Source of the DNA: Fimbriimonadaceae bacterium
GTDB lineage: Bacteria > Armatimonadota > Fimbriimonadia > Fimbriimonadales > Fimbriimonadaceae
Direction of reading: 5' to 3'
DNA: 5,207 nt
NCBI GenBank assembly: GCA_947447315.1
Contig: CANFJD010000202.1
Span: 1-5,207 of the forward strand
The translations under genes and the position numbers were made by a program. Shown here piece by piece: positions 1-5,207 of the stretch. Position 1 is the first letter of the stretch, and each line of letters begins with the position of its first letter. The notes below the pieces were generated by a model that saw nothing but the letters and a program-made list of their open reading frames with translations, was not told the origin of the DNA and did not search any database.

Positions 1-530
1 AACCGAACGAAGGTTCGGTCTACGTCAACTCCGTTGATATTGCCCAGTTAACGCCGCGTGAGCTAGCTTTCCTTCGCTGTCACACCATCGGCTATATCTT
101 CCAGACCTTCAACCTTATCCAGGTCCGGACCGCCCTCGAAAACGTCACCATGCCCATGCTGTTCGCCGGTACCCCTCCCGACGAAGCCGAAGAGAAGGGC
201 ATGAAACTGCTGGAGCTGGTTGGGCTCGGTCATCGCTATCACCACCGTCCGACCGAGCTTTCCGGTGGCCAGCAACAGCGCGTCGCCATCGCCCGCTCCC
301 TCGCCAACAGCCCGGCCATTATCCTGGCCGACGAACCAACCGGAAACCTTGACCTTAAGACTGGGCAAGAAATCATCGACCTCCTTCGAATGCTCCAACG
401 CGAGCAGGGCGTTACGATCATTTCCGCGACTCACGACCACAAAATGCTCGACGTCAGCGACCGAATATTCCACATTCGCGACGGTAAGTTGGACAAGGTA
501 GAAGTGAACTCGCCCCTTGCGGCCCACTAA
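1..530 (+). CDS. ABC transporter ATP-binding protein, LolD/MacB type (5' partial)
   Basis: This is the nucleotide-binding subunit of an ABC transporter. It would hydrolyse ATP on the cytoplasmic face to drive a partner permease. The gene is open to the left edge, with the first full codon at position 3, and 175 residues are visible before the TAA at 528-530. The visible part holds a Q-loop in the sequence IFQTFNL (Gln codon at 102-104) and the segment TALENV. It also has the signature LSGGQQQR (258-281), Walker B ILADEPTGNLD ending at 353, and the H-loop ATHD (His codon at 432-434). Walker A must lie shortly upstream of the window, so roughly 45-55 N-terminal residues are missing compared with the usual 220-235. 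The FQxFNL and DEPTGNLD wording is typical of the LolD/MacB/FtsE-like export group, which serves lipoprotein release or MacB-type permeases. The substrate cannot be told without the permease, probably encoded upstream. An internal ATG at 150 is not the true start, because conserved sequence precedes it. Confidence 0.95.
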   Translation, partial: PNEGSVYVNSVDIAQLTPRELAFLRCHTIGYIFQTFNLIQVRTALENVTMPMLFAGTPPDEAEEKGMKLLELVGLGHRYHHRPTELSGGQQQRVAIARSLANSPAIILADEPTGNLDLKTGQEIIDLLRMLQREQGVTIISATHDHKMLDVSDRIFHIRDGKLDKVEVNSPLAAH

Positions 531-561
531 GTCAGCCGGATTCCCAAGTAACATTCTGAGC

Positions 562-1818
562 GTGAACCCGGAAGAGTTTTACGTCGATGTGTTCGAGAAA
601 TACTCGCAGCACCTCAATCCGTCCTTGGCCAAGCTGATGGGCTTCGCTGGCTTCGGCGTCGAAGTATTCGCTGAAGGCAGCATCATTCGGGACCACGAAG
701 GACGCGAGTTTATCGACTGCCTCGGCGGCTACGGCACCTTCACTTTCGGTCATCGCCACCCCGAAATTATCGAAGCGGTAAAGAATCAGCTCGACAACAT
801 CGCCCTTTCCGGAAAAGCATTTTTCAGCGCCAACGCCGCCAACCTCGCCGCGAATCTCGCTGCCATTGCCCCCGGCAATCTGCAGTACGCCTTCTTCAGC
901 AACTCCGGCACCGAAGCCGTCGAAGCCGCCCTCAAGATGGCCAAAGCGGTAACCGGTCGGCAAAAAATTGTTAGCACCGAAGGGAGCTACCACGGAAAAA
1001 CCATCGGTGCGCTCTCCACGACCGGTCGCGAAAAGTATCGCAAGCGCTTCGAACCCCTCATGCCGGGCGTGGAATTTGTCCCGTACGGTGATTCCGCCGC
1101 CGCTGCCGCCGCGATCGACGCCAATACCGCCGCGATGATCGTGGAGCCAATCCAAGGGGAAGGCGGCATCATCCTCCCCCCCGATGGCTATCTCGCCAGC
1201 CTGCGCGAAAGCTGCGACCGCCACGGCGCGCTCCTCATATTTGATGAAGTCCAAAGCGGCCTCGGACGCGCGGGCTACCTATTCGCGTGCGACCGAGAGG
1301 GCATCGCCCCCGACATCATGACCCTCGCCAAAGCCCTCGGCGGCGGGATTATGCCCATCGGAGCCACCCTCGGCACGCCGGCCATCTTCGAATCCCTCTA
1401 TCGCGAAAATCCGCTCGCCCATACCTCCACATTCGGGGGTAACCCCCTCGCGTGCGCGGCGGCAATAAAGGCACTCGAAATCTTGGTACGCGACGATCTA
1501 GCCGAGAAATCGAGAACCCGGGGCGACCAAATGCTGGCCGGATTTCAACGGATCCAGTCACAGTATCCGGACATCATCGCCGAGGTACGCGGGCGCGGCC
1601 TTATGATCGGGCTGGAATTCGCGATGGACGAAGTGGGAGAGCTTGTGGTGGCGCAGTTGCTCAAGCGCGGCGTCTGCGTGGCCTACGCCCTCAACAATCC
1701 GCGTGTGCTCCGCTTCGAGCCACCACTCGTCATCACCGCCGAGCAAGTAGACGCGGTCATCCTCGCCGTCGAAGAATCCATCTCCGAGACTGCCGAGTTG
1801 CTTGCTTCTCTCGTCTAA
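562..1818 (+). CDS. Class III PLP-dependent aminotransferase, putrescine aminotransferase-like (PatA/YgjG group)
   Basis: A fold-type I, PLP-dependent omega-aminotransferase of 418 residues from the GTG at 562. Motifs in order, numbered from that start, are a DCLGGYG block near residue 55, SGT (115-117, cofactor phosphate) and YHG (143-145, aromatic stacking on PLP). They continue with EPIQGEGG near 195, FDEVQSGLGR with the ring-nitrogen Asp at 228, and LAKALGGG with the Schiff-base Lys257 (codon 1330-1332). TFGGNPLACAAA and RFEPPL (Arg384) follow. The DCLGGYG...GHRHP, MPIGAT and FEPPL blocks resemble E. coli putrescine aminotransferase more than ArgD or RocD, so a role in polyamine or diamine breakdown is inferred; acetylornithine or ornithine aminotransferase is the alternative. 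An in-frame TTG at 517 would add 15 residues and overlap the ABC gene by 14 nt. I prefer 562 because the family-like sequence begins there, though neither start has a clear ribosome binding site. The 31-nt gap suggests an operon with the ABC gene. Confidence 0.93.
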   Translation: MNPEEFYVDVFEKYSQHLNPSLAKLMGFAGFGVEVFAEGSIIRDHEGREFIDCLGGYGTFTFGHRHPEIIEAVKNQLDNIALSGKAFFSANAANLAANLAAIAPGNLQYAFFSNSGTEAVEAALKMAKAVTGRQKIVSTEGSYHGKTIGALSTTGREKYRKRFEPLMPGVEFVPYGDSAAAAAAIDANTAAMIVEPIQGEGGIILPPDGYLASLRESCDRHGALLIFDEVQSGLGRAGYLFACDREGIAPDIMTLAKALGGGIMPIGATLGTPAIFESLYRENPLAHTSTFGGNPLACAAAIKALEILVRDDLAEKSRTRGDQMLAGFQRIQSQYPDIIAEVRGRGLMIGLEFAMDEVGELVVAQLLKRGVCVAYALNNPRVLRFEPPLVITAEQVDAVILAVEESISETAELLASLV

Positions 1819-1865
1819 ACCAAAACCGTCATTCTAAGGAAAAATCCACCCGACCGTGGGGGGTC

Positions 1866-1895
1866 TTGCAATCCGGTTAAAGAGGTTGTCATACT
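1866..1895 (+). promoter_or_regulatory. Candidate sigma70-type promoter for the tRNA pair
   Basis: A TTGCAA hexamer at 1866-1871 (4 of 6 matches to the -35 consensus) is followed after 18 nt by CATACT at 1890-1895 (4 of 6 to the -10 consensus). Transcription would start near 1902, about five bases before tRNA-Asp, which is a sensible leader length for a stable RNA. The 88-bp gap holds no convincing terminator for the upstream aminotransferase, so some read-through may also supply the tRNAs. This call rests on inspection only. Confidence 0.4.
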
Positions 1896-1906
1896 TTAAA
1901 CGGCGC

Positions 1907-1982
1907 GCGGGAGTAGCTCAGTGGTTAGAGCGCCGCCCTGTCACGGCGGAGGCCGCGGGTTCAAGTCCCGTCTTCCGCGCCA
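1907..1982 (+). tRNA. tRNA-Asp (anticodon GTC)
   Basis: A complete 76-nt cloverleaf. The acceptor stem GCGGGAG (1907-1913) pairs with CTTCCGC (1972-1978), with one G-U pair. The D arm is GCTC/GAGC (1916-1919 with 1928-1931). The anticodon stem is CCGCC/GGCGG around loop CTGTCAC, with anticodon GTC at 1940-1942. The variable loop is AGGCC and the T arm is GCGGG-TTCAAGT-CCCGT. The discriminator is G73 (1979), as in bacterial tRNA-Asp, and CCA is encoded at 1980-1982. It is the first of two tandem tRNAs separated by 3 nt, so the pair is certainly transcribed together and then cut by RNase P and 3' nucleases. Confidence 0.98.
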
Positions 1983-1985
1983 TGT

Positions 1986-2061
1986 GCCTCTGTAGCTCAG
2001 TCGGTAGAGCATAGCACTGAAAATGCTAGGGTCACCGGTTCAAGTCCGGTTGGAGGCACCA
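1986..2061 (+). tRNA. tRNA-Phe (anticodon GAA)
   Basis: A complete 76-nt cloverleaf. The acceptor GCCTCTG (1986-1992) pairs with TGGAGGC (2051-2057); the two innermost pairs are U-G and G-U wobbles. The D arm is GCTC/GAGC. The anticodon stem is TAGCA/TGCTA around loop CTGAAAA, with anticodon GAA at 2019-2021. The variable loop is GGGTC and the T arm is ACCGG-TTCAAGT-CCGGT. The discriminator is A73 (2058), as expected for Phe, and CCA is encoded at 2059-2061. The next three bases (2062-2064) repeat CCA, so the gene runs into a genomic CCACCA. No terminator hairpin follows; only a four-T run lies at 2066-2069. Confidence 0.98.
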
Positions 2062-2098
2062 CCACTTTTGAGACCAACCCCCTCGAAATAGCCCCGCG

Positions 2099-2836
2099 AT
2101 GATGAAGTTTGACCGAACCAAGGGGCGTCCAGAACCCATTCGGGCACTCAATTTGATCCGCGAGATCGAAAACGGCGAACCGCTCGTTAACATGGCGGAA
2201 TACAGCCCCAATGTACGGCCCATCCGCGATTCCGTGATTCCCTACGTACGCAAGACAGTAGCGTTAATGTGCGAGGAGGCGGCGGCAAAATTGCCAGACG
2301 GCTATTATCTCGGTTTAGTCGAAGGATGGAGACCGCTTCAACGCCAGCAACGCATCTACGACTTCATGTGGAAATGCGCGCGAGAAGCATTCCCCGATCG
2401 TGACCACGCCGCCCTCCGAAGAACCGTATGCCGATGGGTTGCCCCTACGGACCAAAAAGCCCCGCCCGGACACTGCACCGGCGCGGCGGTAGATGTGTGG
2501 TTGGTGGATGAGACCGGCGACCAGATCGACGTCACCTCTCCCTACAGCCGCTTTCAGGCGGCCCCAACGTACGTTTACGGCCTTTCCGAAACCGCCCACG
2601 CAAACCGAATGCTTCTGGCCGAAACCATGCTTTCGGTAGGTTTTAGTAACTGCCGCGACGAATGGTGGCACTACAGCTTTGGGGATGCCGGGTGGGCGGT
2701 TCGCACCGCGAATGCCACGTGTCAATACGGCGTCGCGCACCTACCACTTGAGCTTTACGCCGAACTGGAACTGAGGAACATGGAGGCGTTCATCGACCGC
2801 CCCAACCCGTTCCTCGATGTCGTTCCCACTTCCTAA
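2099..2836 (+). CDS. VanX/DdpX-like D-Ala-D-Ala dipeptidase (peptidase M15D family)
   Basis: A 245-residue zinc metallopeptidase homologue. The VanX/DdpX family cleaves D-alanyl-D-alanine in the cytoplasm, for recycling of cell-wall dipeptide or glycopeptide resistance. Visible motifs are GEPLV near residues 26-30 and EGWRP with the substrate-side Arg78. HCTGAAVD supplies zinc ligands His125 and Asp132, and EWWH supplies catalytic Glu188 and zinc ligand His191. The spacing (7 residues from His to Asp, 3 from Glu to His) matches VanX, and the length is about normal or slightly long. No signal peptide or membrane segment is seen at the N terminus, which fits a cytoplasmic enzyme. The usual Ser two residues before the first zinc His is Pro123 here. 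The start is ATG 2099, followed at once by a second ATG at 2102; no ribosome binding site is visible. It begins 37 nt after tRNA-Phe and has no vanHA-like partners nearby, so resistance is not implied. Exact substrate is uncertain. Confidence 0.88.
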   Translation: MMKFDRTKGRPEPIRALNLIREIENGEPLVNMAEYSPNVRPIRDSVIPYVRKTVALMCEEAAAKLPDGYYLGLVEGWRPLQRQQRIYDFMWKCAREAFPDRDHAALRRTVCRWVAPTDQKAPPGHCTGAAVDVWLVDETGDQIDVTSPYSRFQAAPTYVYGLSETAHANRMLLAETMLSVGFSNCRDEWWHYSFGDAGWAVRTANATCQYGVAHLPLELYAELELRNMEAFIDRPNPFLDVVPTS

Positions 2837-2860
2837 CCTGATTATTGCGGCGGGATTTTT

Positions 2861-2890
2861 CCTACGCCTGGCAGCGTCGGATTCTTCTCG
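2861..2890 (+). terminator. Weak candidate terminator between convergent genes
   Basis: The 74-bp gap between the two convergent genes contains an imperfect hairpin at 2861-2880. It has ACGC (2864-2867) against GCGT (2874-2877), a six-base loop, and an outer CC/GG pair beyond one mismatch. A T-rich but broken tract ATTCTTCTC follows on the plus strand. On the minus strand the same hairpin is followed by a run of five A, so it would not work as an intrinsic terminator in that direction. The stem is short, so this is only a candidate. A second five-pair stem, GCCGT (2894-2898) with ACGGC (2907-2911), has no T tract. Confidence 0.22.
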
Positions 2891-2910
2891 GGTGCCGTCA
2901 CCACCAACGG

Positions 2911-5207
2911 CTAAACCGGCGGCAGATTCAAACCTCGGGGGGAGAAGTTCTCCGGCGTAAATACAATCGCGTCAAACGCCATATCTGCCAGCAGCGCATT
3001 GGCAACATCGACTCGTGCCGTGGCTAGATTGCCGGAAAGGCGCGTGGTTCCAAGTTTGTACCAAGCAAAACCCTGACCATAAAAGGCCGTGGGCTGCTCG
3101 GGCAAAGTAAGCGTCTGCCCGCCCACGGTTAAGGTCATCAGCCCGCGCTTTTCGGCGGGAATCCGAGCCGCAATCCAAACGTTTTGGATACCGTAATAGC
3201 GCACCGAAACCGAGTATTCCGCAAAGAAGCCGGTCGCATTTGCCAGACGCGGAGAAAGAGTCAGCGCGGCGCCACCGCTGCATCCTCCCACGTTTGAATA
3301 CTCGCTAAACGAGTTGTTCCGCGAAGATTCAGCCTCGATCCAAGTGGTATCTCCGATTTTGAGGCTGGCATTTCTAAGAACCTGGCGGAGAAGCACGTAA
3401 CTCCCGCTGGGGTTTCGGTCCATCCCCTGCGATGCCGTCTGAAACGCCAGCAACTCTTCGGTGATATCCCGTTTGAGGGTCTTATTGCGATCGTTCAACG
3501 CCTTGAAGAGTCCCATGGTCTCTTGCAAAGCCGGCTCGGGAATCGGGAGCTCATCGAGGCTTTCAAACACGCTTGGTAACTGCCCCATCGACATCTCCAG
3601 CCCGCCCTTCACCTTCTTCGGCGCGGGATCAGAGCCATCAATGTTGCGGATTGTGATCAGGTCTGGTTTGGTGACAAAGAGCTTCACCCGCCCCGGCATA
3701 TCTGTCCACATGAATAACTGATTGCGCCCCTTGGTTTGCGTTCGGTACGCGAAAAAGTGCGATCCGATGTCAATCCGGTTTCCTTGGGCCGGACTCGGTA
3801 GCCACCAGAATCCCCCGGGCAACCGCTGCGCCTGGGCTGGCTCGCTGGCGTTTTCGGGAAAGAAAAGGGCGCGGGGGAGTTCAAGATTTGGTCCCGAGCT
3901 CGCGAGCCTTTCTTGCTGGGCTTTGATGGCGGCAAACGCCGCCGGTGAATCGGCGCGGAAGAAAACTCCGCGCATACCCATGGATTCCAGATCGTCCGCC
4001 ACTGCTCCCGCCTGATTCCACTGATCTCCCTTTAGACGAATATCCGACGCAACCAGCCATCCTGGTTGGTCCCAACGCAGGGCCGTGCTGGCCGCCCGTG
4101 CGCCTCTCTCTACCAAATCCGAGAAGCCCGCCCCCTCCGCCGTCACGGCCATACCGGTGAGTTGAATATCCGGCGACTCGGTAACCGGAGACCATCCGCT
4201 CCACTCCTGGACCACCGGTACATCTACCGCCGCCCGGATGGATTGAGATAATCGAGTAAATCGCGTAATACTTGCCCGACGAATCACCTCCGCAATGTCG
4301 GCCCACGCCGCACTTTGGCGATTGTTCGCTTCAATCATTCGATTTGAAACCGGATCGTAGAATCGACTCACTCCCCGCTGTCCACACCACAGCGGTACCA
4401 ATCGTGCGATATCGGCAAAGGTCAGCAGAGACTTGAATTGGCCCGCGGCTGACGCGTCCGGAGCCGAAATATTGAAGCTAGCCGGAATTCCCCAAGCCCG
4501 GAGCGCCGTATCGAGAGAACGATACTTTTGGTCGAGAAACCGAGCCATTTCGATTCTATAGAAATCGGAACTTGGCACAACCGCCGGTTCATCTTTCGGC
4601 AGCTGAGTCGTCCCTCCCACGGGATTGATCAGGCCTCGAAATCCATCACCAAACTTTGTGCCTTTCAGCTTTCGCAGTAATCGATCACGGTAGCGGTCAA
4701 AGTTTTCCCATGCGTCGAGCTGGGCGTAACTATCTCCCTCTGGAAAAACCAGTACCACCCGTTCGGCGGAAGCAGTTGCCGACTTGATATCGATCGAGAC
4801 CACGCCGTCTCGCGGCAAAACCCGATCCCATTGCGTCACGGTTCCGTCAACTTTATCCGCCGCCAAAATCACTGCCGAATCCGCTTCGACCATCGGGCAA
4901 ACGAATCGTTGCGATTCCGTAATGCCCGATACTCGATATCCAGCAGGATCCACCAATGTTCCACGCGTGGGAGGGGATCCCCCTTCCAGACGAATCATGT
5001 ACCGAACTTTCGCCTTTTCCAATTCGGCAACCGGAATATTCCAGTCCGAAGAATCTAGTGGCAGATTGACAACAACATCATGCATTCCGCCCGCAATCGC
5101 CGCCGATATTTCGCCCGGGGTCGCTCCAATCGTGGCTCCGATGGGATGATAGATCTCCTGCCCCCACCGCAAGACTCCCGCCGCATCGACCGACCACGGA
5201 ATTCGGC
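2911..5207 (-). CDS. Large glycoside hydrolase-like protein (GH42-like barrel with C-terminal CBM6/35-like domain), 5' partial
   Basis: The frame is open to the right edge, giving about 764 visible residues up to the TAG at 2911-2913. The TTG at 5170-5172 is not taken as the start, since sequence reading IPWSVDAAG continues upstream in frame. The N-terminal half alternates predicted strands and helices like a TIM barrel. The segment at 4489-4572 (SSDFYRIEMARFL, then QKYRSLDTALRAWG) resembles the GH42 pattern where a chain of the type FxxFLxxKYxslxxLNxAWG follows the acid/base strand. Next come WADIAEVIRR and VPVVQEWSGW (to about 4192), then GVFFRA, which resembles a late barrel strand. A beta-rich region follows, with FWWLPSPAQGN at 3776-3810, then a charged helical linker. 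A C-terminal domain from about 3342 to 2953 opens with WIEAESS and ends near FDAIVFTP, as in CBM6/35-like jelly rolls. A role in carbohydrate binding or breakdown outside the cytoplasm is inferred; the N terminus that would show a signal peptide is missing. The family assignment is by pattern only, and typical catalytic glutamate motifs are not evident. Confidence 0.72.
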   Translation of the reverse strand, partial: RIPWSVDAAGVLRWGQEIYHPIGATIGATPGEISAAIAGGMHDVVVNLPLDSSDWNIPVAELEKAKVRYMIRLEGGSPPTRGTLVDPAGYRVSGITESQRFVCPMVEADSAVILAADKVDGTVTQWDRVLPRDGVVSIDIKSATASAERVVLVFPEGDSYAQLDAWENFDRYRDRLLRKLKGTKFGDGFRGLINPVGGTTQLPKDEPAVVPSSDFYRIEMARFLDQKYRSLDTALRAWGIPASFNISAPDASAAGQFKSLLTFADIARLVPLWCGQRGVSRFYDPVSNRMIEANNRQSAAWADIAEVIRRASITRFTRLSQSIRAAVDVPVVQEWSGWSPVTESPDIQLTGMAVTAEGAGFSDLVERGARAASTALRWDQPGWLVASDIRLKGDQWNQAGAVADDLESMGMRGVFFRADSPAAFAAIKAQQERLASSGPNLELPRALFFPENASEPAQAQRLPGGFWWLPSPAQGNRIDIGSHFFAYRTQTKGRNQLFMWTDMPGRVKLFVTKPDLITIRNIDGSDPAPKKVKGGLEMSMGQLPSVFESLDELPIPEPALQETMGLFKALNDRNKTLKRDITEELLAFQTASQGMDRNPSGSYVLLRQVLRNASLKIGDTTWIEAESSRNNSFSEYSNVGGCSGGAALTLSPRLANATGFFAEYSVSVRYYGIQNVWIAARIPAEKRGLMTLTVGGQTLTLPEQPTAFYGQGFAWYKLGTTRLSGNLATARVDVANALLADMAFDAIVFTPENFSPRGLNLPPV

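Noticed and set aside
63..554. 163-codon minus-strand open frame opposite the ABC ATPase
   Set aside because: The plus-strand frame carries the Q-loop, ABC signature, Walker B and H-loop; the antisense frame shows no family features.
1090..1135. GCC-rich stretch as a DNA repeat
   Set aside because: It encodes an alanine-rich segment of the aminotransferase at a normally variable loop and is not a regular repeat.
532..1254. 240-codon open frame on the minus strand opposite the aminotransferase
   Set aside because: It lies wholly antisense to a gene with strong conserved motifs; its protein shows no recognisable domain and is explained by the codon bias of the real gene.
1852..1865. Short hairpin GACC/GGTC after the aminotransferase as a terminator
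   Set aside because: Only four base pairs with a G-rich loop and no T tract.
1452..1880. 142-codon plus-strand open frame overlapping the aminotransferase 3' end
   Set aside because: Arg-rich out-of-frame translation of the aminotransferase with no domain; a typical shadow in GC-rich DNA.
1907..2061. tRNA pair as an integration (att) site for a mobile element
   Set aside because: Both tRNAs are intact, no integrase is present, and no repeated tRNA 3' fragment was seen elsewhere in the window.
2845..3027. 60-codon plus-strand open frame in the convergent gap
   Set aside because: Mostly antisense to the C-terminal domain of the glycosidase-like gene, with no ribosome binding site and a composition unlike a real protein.
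5170..5172. TTG as the start codon of the large minus-strand gene
   Set aside because: The frame continues without a stop to the window edge with protein-like sequence upstream, so the gene is truncated rather than starting here.

Overview
This is a compact bacterial window with moderately high GC, reading as ordinary chromosome rather than mobile DNA. I see no transposase, integrase, phage gene, CRISPR array or long repeat. The start codons show no convincing Shine-Dalgarno sequence. The protein styles (a PatA-like aminotransferase, a VanX-like peptidase and a large glycosidase-like protein with a C-terminal carbohydrate-binding-like domain) would fit a group such as Armatimonadota. That placement is only an impression from family resemblance, not a phylogenetic result.

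The left part reads rightwards. It begins inside an ABC transporter ATPase of the LolD/MacB export type (1-530; Walker A lies outside the window). A class III PLP-dependent aminotransferase closest to putrescine aminotransferase follows (562-1818). Two tandem tRNA genes come next, tRNA-Asp(GUC) at 1907-1982 and tRNA-Phe(GAA) at 1986-2061. They are only 3 nt apart, both encode CCA, and a plausible promoter sits just upstream. A VanX-type D-Ala-D-Ala dipeptidase homologue (2099-2836) starts 37 nt after the tRNA-Phe CCA end, so it may be read from the same transcript.

The right part (2911-5207) is one long leftward gene, cut at its 5' end by the window edge and convergent with the dipeptidase. 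Its product looks like a multidomain glycoside-hydrolase-like protein. It has a GH42-like (clan A) barrel region, then a beta-rich middle region with a helical linker, and a C-terminal CBM6/35-like jelly roll. The usual catalytic glutamate motifs are not where I would expect them.

No single pathway links these genes. The ABC ATPase and aminotransferase could be co-transcribed, and the tRNAs and dipeptidase could form a second unit. The most interesting object is the glycosidase-like protein. The tRNA-peptidase junction and the variant zinc motif of the dipeptidase are secondary points of interest.
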